Below are positions 27,928 to 38,300 of a DNA stretch of 64,000 bases, piece by piece (the stretch's first letter is position 1; each line of letters starts with the position of its first letter). Below the pieces are notes generated by a model. It saw only the letters and a program-made list of their open reading frames with translations. It made no database searches and was not told the origin of the DNA. Location of the stretch: positions 24,923 to 88,922 of the forward strand of contig DDUN01000038.1 of the NCBI GenBank assembly GCA_002344825.1. Reading direction: 5' to 3'. The DNA is from Candidatus Multiplicimicrobium inquinatum. Its GTDB lineage: Bacteria > Omnitrophota > Omnitrophia > Omnitrophales > Aquincolibacteriaceae. The position numbers were made by a program, and so were the translations under genes.

Positions 27928-28902
27928 ATGATTCATTCTTATTTCTTTTCTACCGAAACAGGGCTCAAGCGTGATGTTACCCGCGCCGAGATGCACGCCA
28001 TTCTCAAGAAAAAACAAGGCGTGCTGTGGGTTGATATGGATGAAGCCACTGACCTTGAAGATGAGCTTTTGGTTGAGATTTTTAATTTTCATGAGCTCGC
28101 GATCGAAGACGCGCTAAATGACCACTGCGGGTCTAAACTGGATGATTACGGCGATTATCTTTTTATGAACATGGACGCGGTGACATTAAAAATGAATGAA
28201 AGCCATCAGCGCGAGCTTGTTTCCGCCGAGCTTTCCATGTTTTTGGGTTGTAATTATGTGGTGACGTATCACAAAAAAACAATTCTCTCCATTTTGGCGG
28301 ATCGGCTGGCGGTTGAAAAGAAGCCTCAAAGCCAGCTCGGCGAAGGCGCGGGCGCGCTGCTGCACACGATCATCGATCATTTGGTCGATAGCTATACGAG
28401 TGTTATTCACCAATATGAAGAGAAGGTGGATGAAATCGAAACGGAAATTTTTTCGGACGGCTCGGATTACTTAAAGAAGCTCATGAGCGTGAAACAGGAT
28501 ATTTTTAAATTACGGCGCGTCTTCAGCCCTCAGCGCGATATGCTGTATTCGCTCGCGCGTTTCCGCAAATTGGTCGGCACTGAAAACGAATTCTATTTCC
28601 GCGATGTTTACGATCATTTGGCGCACATTGTTTTAATGACCGAAGCGATTTATGAAAATCTAACCGGTATTTTGCAGGTTTATTTTTCTTACTCTTCAAC
28701 CAAGCTGAATGAAGTCATGAAGCGCTTAACGGTTATGGCAACGCTGACCATGCCCGCGCTTTTGATTTTCAGTTTGTATGGGATGAATTTTGAATGGATG
28801 CCGTTTTTAAAAAGCCCCGCCGGATTTTGGATCTCACAAGCGGTTACTTTTTTTATGGCGGTGGGAATGCTGGCGTTTATGAAATACAAAAAATGGATCT
28901 AA
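27928..28902 (+). CDS. corA: CorA-family magnesium/divalent cation transporter
   Basis: 324 residues. The N-terminal cytosolic alpha/beta funnel contains the long stalk helix, and the C-terminus has two transmembrane helices. The pore signature is YGMNFEWMP, with the GMN triplet intact at the end of TM1. The C-terminus MKYKKWI is short and basic, as usual in CorA. It may carry Mg2+, Co2+ or, if ZntB-like, Zn2+; GMN favours Mg2+ transport. Confidence 0.94.
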   Translation: MIHSYFFSTETGLKRDVTRAEMHAILKKKQGVLWVDMDEATDLEDELLVEIFNFHELAIEDALNDHCGSKLDDYGDYLFMNMDAVTLKMNESHQRELVSAELSMFLGCNYVVTYHKKTILSILADRLAVEKKPQSQLGEGAGALLHTIIDHLVDSYTSVIHQYEEKVDEIETEIFSDGSDYLKKLMSVKQDIFKLRRVFSPQRDMLYSLARFRKLVGTENEFYFRDVYDHLAHIVLMTEAIYENLTGILQVYFSYSSTKLNEVMKRLTVMATLTMPALLIFSLYGMNFEWMPFLKSPAGFWISQAVTFFMAVGMLAFMKYKKWI

Positions 28903-28943
28903 AAACCGCACCAAAAAGCTTATCTGCGGCGTTGCGCGCTGCG

Positions 28944-29015
28944 CTTCCTTGTGCGGCGTATTTTTCTCATACGCCTCCGCGGGCGCTTGCGCGCGCCTTG
29001 CATCTAAACCTTTTG
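28944..29015 (+). repeat. Dispersed repeat block shared with the tRNA-Ser unit
   Basis: CTTCCTTGTGCGGCGTA, loop, TACGCCTCCGCGG and a GCATCTAAACC-type tail closely match 18355-18426 inside the unit behind tRNA-Ser(GGA). The stem is GGCGTA(T)/(A)TACGCC. It fills most of the corA-rlmN gap. No tRNA is nearby. Confidence 0.55.
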
Positions 29016-29030
29016 ATGCGGCTTTAAAAT

Positions 29031-30089
29031 ATGGAAACGAATTTAAAGCCTACTTTATACGGGATGAGCGTGCAGGAGCTGCAGGAAGCAGTGAAAGCCA
29101 TCGGTTTGCCCGCCTTCCGCGGGGTTCAGCTGGGTGACTGGATTTATAAGAAAAATGTTTTAGAGTGGAGCGAGATCAAAAATTTTTCTAAGGTCGATCT
29201 TGAGAAGCTGGCCGCGCATTATGACTTGCGCTCACTCGACGGCTCCGAAGCATCTTTTTCCAAAGGCCTTGAATCCACCAAAGGGCTTTTTAAGGCCCGC
29301 GACGGGCACTTTTTAGAAAGCGTTTTGATTTCGCAAAGGGATCGCCAAACCGTTTGTCTTTCCACGCAAATGGGCTGCAAAATGGCCTGTTCTTTCTGTG
29401 CGAGCGGCAAAGCCAAGTTTTTGCGCAATTTGACCGCGGGAGAAATTGTTGAGCAGGTTGCGTGGATTCAGCGTAAGACAGAAAAGCGTGTTTCCAATAT
29501 TGTTTTTATGGGAATGGGCGAGCCACTTGATAATTTTGATGCAACCATGAAGGCTATCGAAATTCTCATCGCGGAGTGGGGCTTTCAGCTCGGCGGAAGA
29601 CGCGTCACCGTGTCAACTTCCGGTATTACTCCCAAAATTATTGAATTTGTGGAACGTGTTGACGGGCGCGTGCGGCTTTCGGTTTCACTCCATTCATCCA
29701 AGCCCGAGGTGCGCGATGAGCTGATGCCGATTAACCGAAAATATAATATCGATAACCTGATACAAACGCTTACGGAGATTCACGGCAAACTCAAGCGAGA
29801 GGTCACATTTGAATATACGTTGATTGAGAATATTAATGACACCGAAGAAGAAGCGCGGGGCGTCGCAAAAATTTCTGTACCTTTGAATGCGAAGGTGAAT
29901 TTAATTCCTTACAATCCCATTCGTGAAATGGCCGCGGTTTACAAGACACCGTCCAAGGAACGCATTGAAAGATTCACTAAAATTTTGATGGATGCCGGCA
30001 TTCACGTGACTCTGCGCAAAACCGCCGGACGTGAAATTGATGCTGCCTGCGGACAGCTCAGGCTCGACCGCGAGCAGGTTAAAGGTTAA
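29031..30089 (+). CDS. rlmN: Dual-specificity RNA methyltransferase RlmN
   Basis: A radical SAM enzyme that methylates C2 of A2503 in 23S rRNA and A37 of some tRNAs. The cluster motif is MGCKMACSFCASGK (CxxxCxxC), followed by the GMGEPLDN SAM-binding stretch, VSLHSS, and the late catalytic cysteine in IDAACGQL. The 352-residue length is normal. The final codons and stop (30087-30089) are read from the first units of a heptanucleotide tract that starts at 30078, so the repeat has entered or formed the end of the gene. Confidence 0.96.
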   Translation: METNLKPTLYGMSVQELQEAVKAIGLPAFRGVQLGDWIYKKNVLEWSEIKNFSKVDLEKLAAHYDLRSLDGSEASFSKGLESTKGLFKARDGHFLESVLISQRDRQTVCLSTQMGCKMACSFCASGKAKFLRNLTAGEIVEQVAWIQRKTEKRVSNIVFMGMGEPLDNFDATMKAIEILIAEWGFQLGGRRVTVSTSGITPKIIEFVERVDGRVRLSVSLHSSKPEVRDELMPINRKYNIDNLIQTLTEIHGKLKREVTFEYTLIENINDTEEEARGVAKISVPLNAKVNLIPYNPIREMAAVYKTPSKERIERFTKILMDAGIHVTLRKTAGREIDAACGQLRLDREQVKG

Positions 30090-30126
30090 AGCTAAAAGGT
30101 TGAAACCATAGGCTTGGAGCCACTAG
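30078..30126 (+). repeat. Heptanucleotide tract at the end of rlmN
   Basis: Units of seven: GTTAAAG, GTTAAAG, CTAAAAG, GTTGAAA, CCATAGG, CTTGGAG, CCACTAG. It overlaps both the rlmN 3' end and the 3' end of the convergent four-helix-bundle gene. Confidence 0.7.
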
Positions 30127-30535
30127 GTTCTTTTTTTCCGCGCAGTGTAAGAATGCTGGCTCCAAGCATTCTGCATAAGCTGCTATTTTCTTGTAGCAAG
30201 CTTTCCATGCAGGCCGGATCTACTTTCTTAGAATCTCTCAATAAGCATAGCCAGTATTCGCTTTCGTTGGCAGATTTTAATGCATACGAAAAAAAATTAG
30301 CAAAATCTCGTTTTGAGCTACTTCCTTTTGCCTCAATAATATTTGCACCAATTGAAGTTGCTGACCGCAATAATTGCTTTGCAATGATCTGAGCGGCAAA
30401 ATCTTTTTGTAAAATTTCTAAAAAGCGAATGATTCTAATCGAAAAAGTATAGCTTTTTTCCTGTAATAAGGTTTTGGCTTTTGGGCCATGGCTTTGACCT
30501 TTAGCCTTTAAGTTTTGGGCTGATTGTGCTTCCAT
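30092..30535 (-). CDS. Four-helix-bundle protein (S23/intervening-sequence type)
   Basis: 147 residues. The family (TIGR02436, relatives of Avd) forms pentameric four-helix bundles that bind nucleic acid and is often found in 23S rRNA intervening sequences or alone. Features: EKSYTFSIRIIRFLEIL, KQLLRSATSIGANIIEA (the R-S-x-T/G-S-I-G-A-N motif) and SKRDFANFFSYALKSANESEYWLCLL. Residues about 6-25 (QNLKAKGQSHGPKAKTLL) are encoded by the heptanucleotide tract at 30471-30526, and another tract lies at the 3' end, so the gene is bracketed by inverted repeat tracts. It overlaps the upstream minus-strand gene by 28 bp. Confidence 0.88.
   Translation of the reverse strand: MEAQSAQNLKAKGQSHGPKAKTLLQEKSYTFSIRIIRFLEILQKDFAAQIIAKQLLRSATSIGANIIEAKGSSSKRDFANFFSYALKSANESEYWLCLLRDSKKVDPACMESLLQENSSLCRMLGASILTLRGKKEPSGSKPMVSTF
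30471..30526 (-). repeat. Heptanucleotide tract at the start of the S23-type gene
   Basis: Plus-strand units: GTTTTGG, CTTTTGG, GCCATGG, CTTTGAC, CTTTAGC, CTTTAAG, TTTTGGG. The same family as 26085-26133 and, inverted, as 30078-30126. It is translated as part of the four-helix-bundle protein. Confidence 0.7.
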
Positions 30536-32166
30536 ATTTCCTCCAATTCAGGGTTTGCGTTGTAAATTCTTTCTAACTGTTTCGAAAGATATCCATCCGT
30601 TAACGCATCAATGAGCGCGGTCAATTCATCCAGCCTAAGCAAGCGGTCCCAATGAGATTTTTCATCCTCCGCGGGCGCATAAACGATCTCAGCTTGCAGG
30701 CGGCGGCGTTCATAAAAAAGACGCGTGGCTTCTGAAAGCAAATCGTTTCTTTGGTCTACCATCAGTTTTGAGCGCGAATCAATTGACGTTTGGCTGGAGC
30801 TGAAAATAAAATTCCCCAAATCCCATGAGAATCCGATATCGGCTCCTCGGTCTCTGTCCCACGGACCGTCAATGAAGCGGTCGGGGTCGTTCGTGCCGGC
30901 GCGATCCAGGTCAATGTTGTTGGATGTTCCCCAGTCTTTTCCCGCGGAAACATTGGGCAGTAAGGCCGCAACGCGCGATTGCGCCTGCCAGCGTTTGATT
31001 TTTCCGTTGCCGGTATCGGAGTAACGAATGACTCTTTTGTGAATGTCACGTGCGGAGGGCTCGAGCCGGATGAGCTTATTGAAAACAAGTGCATTCTCAG
31101 CGCGGATTGGTTCGGAAGAAGATTTTGCAACCCACTTCCAAAGACCTTCTGCTGTAACCGCGAGCAAGGCGTCCGAAGCTTTCAAATGGAGCGTTGAAAA
31201 AACATGTGTTTTTGCAAGTCCGTCATTTTGAATTTGCCACTTGCCGTCGGAGTTGTTGAAAATAAAGAATCCATCTTCGCCAAGGCCGATCAATTGTTTC
31301 GTCTTAAAATTCCACGCAAGGCGCTTCGGAAGAGCGTTGCGCAGTCCCGAGCCGGAGAGCGGCTGCCAATCTAAACCGTTGCGGCTTTGATAAACGCCTT
31401 TGGATGTGGCTAGATAGAAGCTTTCCTCTGTTTCGATAAAATCAAAGAAAGTTTGTTGCGAAGCCAGTGCCCCCTCATCTTCAAACTCTTTAGGGAGATC
31501 ATCCGTCTCGCTTCCGGTTTGATCAAAGTCAAAAACTTTTAACACGGTTTGCACGGAGTCATCCCCCGCAAGACGCCAGTCTCCGTTAGCCGAAAAGAAA
31601 AGACCGATGGAGCTTTCGGCAATTAAAAAAACAGGCAAAGAATCCGCAAGCTCGGAATGCTTGCGCCAAGCCGAAGTATCTTTTTGTGTCGACCATAGCC
31701 CGCGCGCGGTTCCAATCCACCAAGTGTCTTTTCCCGCAAAAAAAGTAAGCGGAGCTTTTTCTTCATCGCGGCTTTCATAAATGCGTTTGGCATTGCGCGT
31801 TTGAGCAGTCCATTCAAAGACCGATTGTTTTGTTTGAATCCAAAGACTTTGATGCGATTCGGAAGAAGCGGAGATCCGCGCAATTTTATCCTGCGAATGA
31901 GACAGTGAAAAGACAGTTTGCCAGTGGCCGCTTTCATTTTTAAAAACAGCATGAGGAGTTGCCGCGTAATAGTCAGGGTCTGAATTAGGCACGGACGCTA
32001 AATCAATTGCCGCTTCTGTGGAAGGCAATCCGGAAACTTTTTCCCAGGCCGGAAATCCGGACCCGGGCAAGGTAAGCAATAGCACCAATGCGATCCATTT
32101 CCACTTTTGGGAACCGGGAAGGGGTTTGACTCTGGTGCTTGGAGCGTCATAATAAAAGTGATTCAT
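30508..32166 (-). CDS. Secreted beta-propeller-like protein
   Basis: About 552 residues. An internal hydrophobic segment (KWKWIALVLLLTLPGSGFPA, near residues 20-40) looks like a signal peptide or anchor. Repeated blocks of the type WWIGTARGLWST, FYLATSKGVYQSRNGLDWQPLS and LLAVTAEGLWKWV are characteristic of YCF48/sialidase or two-component-propeller repeats, so residues about 45-380 probably form a beta-propeller. The last 170 residues are different, with charged helical stretches (SEATRLFYERRRLQAEIVY). I do not recognise a specific family. I chose ATG 32166 rather than the TTG at 32172. It is transcribed away from the giant gene. Confidence 0.7.
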   Translation of the reverse strand: MNHFYYDAPSTRVKPLPGSQKWKWIALVLLLTLPGSGFPAWEKVSGLPSTEAAIDLASVPNSDPDYYAATPHAVFKNESGHWQTVFSLSHSQDKIARISASSESHQSLWIQTKQSVFEWTAQTRNAKRIYESRDEEKAPLTFFAGKDTWWIGTARGLWSTQKDTSAWRKHSELADSLPVFLIAESSIGLFFSANGDWRLAGDDSVQTVLKVFDFDQTGSETDDLPKEFEDEGALASQQTFFDFIETEESFYLATSKGVYQSRNGLDWQPLSGSGLRNALPKRLAWNFKTKQLIGLGEDGFFIFNNSDGKWQIQNDGLAKTHVFSTLHLKASDALLAVTAEGLWKWVAKSSSEPIRAENALVFNKLIRLEPSARDIHKRVIRYSDTGNGKIKRWQAQSRVAALLPNVSAGKDWGTSNNIDLDRAGTNDPDRFIDGPWDRDRGADIGFSWDLGNFIFSSSQTSIDSRSKLMVDQRNDLLSEATRLFYERRRLQAEIVYAPAEDEKSHWDRLLRLDELTALIDALTDGYLSKQLERIYNANPELEEIWKHNQPKT

Positions 32167-32342
32167 ATGCAAGAAATGTATGCTAATTATAAATATATGT
32201 CAACTAAAAAATGATTAATTATTATATTTAAGGATTTTCATCTGGGCCGGGTTGAAATAGAGGGGTTTAACAGGCACATTTCTAAGAACATTTAATAAGT
32301 TCAACTTCGGGCATAAAGCAATCTTAAAAGTAAGGATAGTTG

Positions 32343-35300
32343 ATGGGACGGCATCAGCAGTTCTTAAAATTTGTGGCCACAGCTGTCATCATGTGTCTTT
32401 TGGCGCAGGATGCGGCGGTGGCATTGCCATCGCAGACTACAGACTACAGACCACAGACCACAGACTCTGCGGAAACTCCCGGAGTTGAGGGATCGCATCT
32501 CCGGGAGTTGGGCTGGTTAAGCACAAAAAACCTTGGAACGATTGATGAAGAGTTCCAAGGCACGAACGGTAAAAGCATTACCTTCATTCTCGATGCCCAC
32601 GACTCTCTCGACGCGCAAAAGAATATTGTCCGAATTATTCAACGGGCAACAGCCTCAGGCCGGGTTCGAACCGTCTTCGAAGAAGGTTATGAGGACGAGC
32701 TCAATACGGATGAATGGTTTGGCGATATCCAAGATGATCAAATTCGCCGCAAAGTTGCTTACTATTATTTGGATCAACTTAAAATTGGCGCAGCAGAGTT
32801 TGCGCATATTAATCGGCAGAGCCGATTAGGACAAAGAACAAAGGACAAAAAACAAAGCACCGATTGGCAATTAGTCGGCGCGGACGACAAACAAGCTTAT
32901 CTTGAAAACGTGCGCGCTTTCGGTGACTCTGAAAAAGTCCGCGCGAAAATCCTGCGTGACACGCAAGCCATTCAGCGCGAACTGAAAGCTGTAGGCGCTA
33001 AGCAGCTTACGCCCGAAGCTCAAAAGTGGATTGCCGATTATCAGCGCTTCCATGAGCATGCGCTTCCTCTGCTTGATTATTTAAATCGCTGGCTTAAATT
33101 TATTCCCCAAGAAGCTTGCCCGCTTTTACGCCGTATTTTGTCCGCCGCGCAAGATTTAGAACTTGCGCGCAGTATTCAACGGATCCGCGCCGCAGAAGTT
33201 TTAATTGAAATCAAACAATTCGAATCCTCACTGGAAGCGCATTTTTTTGAAGAAAGACAAACCGCCGAGATTTGGCAAGCACAGAAAACCATGGGTTCCG
33301 TTGAAAAATTGACTAATCTTAAAATTTCAAGTCATGAGCTGGATGAGCTTAAGCAGAATTTGAAAATGTGGGATACGGAAAGCCTTGCGCCCTTGCTTGC
33401 TCGCGCGAAGAAAAATCCTGTCGTGCTTTCCAAACGCTGGGAAACACTCATTCAAGACGCGCTGAAATTTTATGAGCTTGCGCATAAAAGAGATATGGCG
33501 GTGGAGAGAGCTCTTTTAAGTTGGAACAACTCCTCGGCTCCGCTCAGGGCAAGCGAACAAGAGCCAAAGGACAAAGAAGCGGTTTTGGTGTTCGGCGGTT
33601 TTCACCGCGAGGGAATTACCGAAATTTTGCGGCGCAACGGATTTTCTTATACGGTTGTCATTCCTAAAATCACCGATTTTTCCAAGCGTCACCAATTGCT
33701 TTATCGCGAAGCTATGAGCGTTGGACCACGGGGCTCGGGCCACGGAGCCCGCCAAATGGTTCAAGCCGCGCGTCCGCTTTCAGGTTTTTATGATCACGGC
33801 TTTCGTTATGAAATTCCGCTTGTGGCGGCTCTCGCAAAAGAAAATCCAAAGCTAGATCAAAGAAGCTTTGCCTTGCTTGTCGAAAGAACACTTTTAGAAA
33901 AAAGTTCAACAACCGTGGCGCGTGGAGTTAATGGCGAGAATCTGAGCCGTCCCTCGGCTTCTCCCAACACGCGCCGCCTTTTGTTTTCAGCTCGCTCCGA
34001 ATCTCGAAAAAAAGCAGAGAAGGTTCTCGATTATGAAGAAATTGATTTTGGGACTAAAAATCGTTTTTTAAAGAAAGCTTTGTCCACCTACTTAACTCCC
34101 AAGGTGTTTGAAACGGGCGGATTCATTTATAAATGGTTCGGGATCCAATATTTCATTTTTTTACTTAATCAATTTGACCGTCAAAAAATTCTACCGCGGT
34201 TACCCGTAAGCCTTTCCACCCCGCTTACGGATTCAAAGCCCGAAGAAGAAATTTCTGTCTCGGGACGAATCAAAATGGGATCTGCTTTAGAGATTATGCA
34301 TCTCGCGGCATTTTTTATCATATTGGCTTTAGCCTCTATGGAGCATTTAAGTGCAGATAATTTTGGAGCCACGTTATTGCATTTGGGAAATGTAATTGCA
34401 AATGTGTACCCCATTTTTGTTCAACGCTATGTTCGGGCAAGACTATGGCCTCGATATATTCAGATAAAAGAAAATGAAACCAACCGTTCCGAAGCCCGCG
34501 CGGGAACAGCCAAGAAGGAAACGGTGATTCGGAGCCCCGAAGTGCTGCGCCTTGCTTTGGGAAAATTCAATATTTTAAATTCCGGCGCACTGCATGAGTT
34601 GTTTTCTTCTCAACAAACAAGCCTGCAAAAGCTTACAAAAGCTGAGCGGGACCTTTTAAGGCGTATAGCGCTAATAAGAGACTCAACGAAAAAAGTTATG
34701 CGTAAAGAGAAGGGTGAGAATGAATTTCATGGGCCCTTTGCTCCTGCAAACGTGAGCCAGGTGATGACGGTTTTGAAGCATCTTGGAGCAAAACAGGGCG
34801 AAAAAATAATGGATCTGGGTCACGGCGAAGGGAGCGTGCTTTTTGGTGCGGCGGCGCTGTTTGGTCTTCAGGGTCTTGGCGGGGAGCTGAATTCCTATCT
34901 TTACAGGAAAAGTGCCGCGATTCAAGCGGAGCTGGTTGATGCCGGGATTTTAGACGCGGGCGCCGTCGAGCTTAGAAAAGAAAACTTTAATCAGCTTGAT
35001 CTTCGAACTGCTGATTATGTTTTCTTTTTTTCATTCGGAGGAAAAGTTGATCAGGAGAAGCTCTTGCGAGAGTTAAAGCCCGGCGCCAAATTCATTCTTT
35101 TGGGACTTAAAAACACCAATTGGGAGCAGGAGGAATTAACCGGCTACTCTGATTTTTCAAAATTATTGGAAAACGGGCAGTTTGAACTTGTGCGATTTCC
35201 GGAACTGAGAACTTGGGTTTTCACAAAGCGGTCCGCGCGTTCCGAAATGCGCGAAGCAACTCGCGCGCAGATTTTGGAAATTTTAAGGAATTTCGAGCAG

Positions 35301-38300
35301 TTTCGTGAAAATATAAAAGTCAGCGAGCCTGTTGTGTGGGATTTAGAGGGGGTTGAATTAAACCGCGCACGGCCGCTGTTGGTGCTTCCTGATATTCATG
35401 GCGACCTGGAAGGCATGCTCGCCATGCTTTATTTCAGCGGCGTGATTGACCGCGAGGGCTTACCGACGGGCAGCGCGGATGTGATTCAGCTGGGAGATGT
35501 TATTAACGGGCGCGAGCAATGGTTTGAAGCGGATGATTACCTGCGTTTTTTACAGCAAGAATTTGAGGAACGGGGACTTAGTCTGATTCGCCTGGCGGGC
35601 AACCACGACGTAAAAGTTTTGAAAGCCTTTGATCGCAAGAAATATTTTTTGGAATGGGTTTATGGCCCGTCCGAACGGCAGTTAAGCGGGTTGCGGGAAT
35701 TTTTTCAGCAGTATTTATGGAAAAACCCGGGCAAACAAGGCCGGCAACTATTAAGAAAAAAGTTTACTTCCGTCGGTCTGCCGCTTCATATTTATTTTAT
35801 TTTGGAAAAAGCGCGGGATTTTTATCAGGCAGTTAAAAACGATATTCAAACCGGAAAAATCAAAGCGGCGGCAAGATTCGGCAATCTTTTTGTCACACAT
35901 GCCGGATTGTCCCCGGCCGCGATGGAAGAGGAGTCCCTCGGTGCGGATTTTGATGAGAAAGCGGACGTTCTCAATCGGGCTTTTCAAGCATGGCTTTTAA
36001 AAGAAAGCAAGCCAAAGCAAGATGAGAGAACTGCAGACGACGAAACAGTCGATGAACGCATCAAAATCATTCTGAAAAAAGCTCTCGGAATGAAAACAGC
36101 CGAAGGATTTAAAAAATCAAGCGTTTGGCAATTGACAGGGCATCGTCCTAAACGGCATAAACGCGTGAGCTCTGATGAGCGAATGATTTCCGCCGACTTT
36201 GATTTAGCGCGCCGCTTTGAAGTCTCCGAAGACGATCCTGTTTATCCGCGCATTTTATTTTTGAAGGAAAACCAGTTAATCGAGCAGGAAATTAAATTAC
36301 CGCGCTTTGAAAGTCCGCCTTCGCCTGCAGATGACGGGGAAACATTGAAAGAAGAGTTTGTTGCCCGTTTTTCAACCGAAGAATTAAAAGAGTTTGAAAT
36401 AAAGCCTGTCTCCCGAATTCGACTGATTAATTTGATTCAGGCCGCGATTAGCCAAAGCGGTGTATTAGAAAGCGCGTCCATCCAAAACGACTCCGTTTTT
36501 GTGAGAGTCATTGAGACAGCCGCCCACGGGGAAAGCAGCATTACGTTGCCCGCGCAAAATTATCATATTGGGGGGTATCATTCGACACTGGCAGAAGCTT
36601 ATTTACAGCAAAACTATTTGGCGGGCGATGAGTTTTTGAACACGGTGCACGCGATTGAAGTTTGGCGCCGCTCCGAGGCGCGTTATTTGGAAGCGGAAAA
36701 AATTTACTTTGACAGCCCTGAATTTTTGAGCGCTACGCATTATTTTAATGAAGCCGTCATTGTGCGAGACGAAGCCGGGACCATTCAGCCTATGGACTGG
36801 AACAAACTCATCACAATTTATGAAAGACTGCGGGGCGATGATGTCAATGCCGAGTATACAGATGAAGATCGGCAGCTGAGGCTTTCGCATGAAAATGAGC
36901 CGTGGGCTCGGGAATGGCTTCAAAATATAAACCGGCAGGATTTAACTGGCGACGAAGCGCTTAATTTAGGAGTGAAAATCTACCGCGATAGCAGCGAAGG
37001 CGATGGCAGAAATCAGATGTTTGTAAAAAAAGCGGGCTTTGACCGGGTTCGCCCCCCCAAAAAAGCAGGAGCTTATTTTGAGCGGCACCCTGCCGATGGG
37101 CACCATGGTTTGGCTTGGTTTTTAATGAATTTTTTCTTGATGCGCAATGGATACGCTCCTTTTTATTTTAAGAATGAGAAAGAGTATTTGAAAATTCCGA
37201 TCGACTATTACAACCGTGATGAAGGCGCGGCTCGTTTGCGTCAGCTTCTCCGCGAAAGAGTTTTTTCAGAAAACAAAGGCAACCGTTCCGAAGCGCGGAC
37301 AAGCGATGAAATCGGGCTCCAACAAATTAAAAATACGGAAATTGCTTTGACGCCGCGCGCGTTTCACGGCCGAAATTGGCTTCGCTATCCGTGGATGACC
37401 ACAAGAAAAAAAGTTTGGGAAGTTTTCGGGCTGCCCGACCCGCGCGATGCAAAACCGGCGCAGCAAAAAACATCGCGCGACATCACCTTTATTAAACGCA
37501 AAAGTGACCGTCATCCGGTTTGGGTGATTTTAGAAAAAGACAAAGTCCGCTTCGAAGAAAAATTTGCAAGAGAATTACTTATGCTGCGCGGCAAAGCCCG
37601 TTCCGAATCTCGAAACGACCCCAAAAAACAGGCGGCGGAGTTTTCAAAAAAAGCGAATGCCATTATCAAAGCACGGGGCAATTTAGAAGAAGCCGCGCGG
37701 CTGGCGGAAGAAGCCATCGAACTTGATTATACAAATGCATTTGCGCATGTGGCGCTTATTCAGGCGCGGCGGGGGCTGGGTCAGTATAAAGACGCGCTTG
37801 AAGCATTTATCTCAGCAGAGCGGGATATTCCCGATAACCAATACGTGCGCGCAATGTTTCCGGGTATTTTAAATTCTTTCGCGGCTCAATCAGCGGAGCA
37901 AAATCGGCTTGATGATGCCATAGACACTTTCCGAAAAATTTTTCCGGATACGCCGGAAGAACTTCAAGAAAGCGTTAAGTTAACGGCTATGCGGGCGCGT
38001 GAAGCCTTAGCGTATCAAGCCATTGAAAGAGGCGATTTTGGAAAAGCGCTTCAAATAGCCGAGCAAATCAATCAGATTTTACCTAGCAATCAAACAACAG
38101 ATCTTATTTTAGCGACAGCATTTATTCATCAAGGCCAGCCCGGGCGCGCAGAAGCACAGCTTGATTTCTCGCGCAGAAAATTTTTAGCGCGGAATCCCCG
38201 AAGTTATTTAATTAAAGCTTTGAGCGCGGCACATAAACTTCGGCCGAATGAAGCGAAGGCAATATTAAATGAAGCTCAAGACGTATTTTCAGCTGAGAAA

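Noticed and set aside
28794..29027. Small plus-strand frame over the end of corA
   Set aside because: It overlaps corA in another frame and continues into a dispersed repeat shared with the tRNA-Ser unit; no family likeness.
26032..30526. CRISPR array
   Set aside because: Repeats are seven bases without spacers; no cas gene is present.
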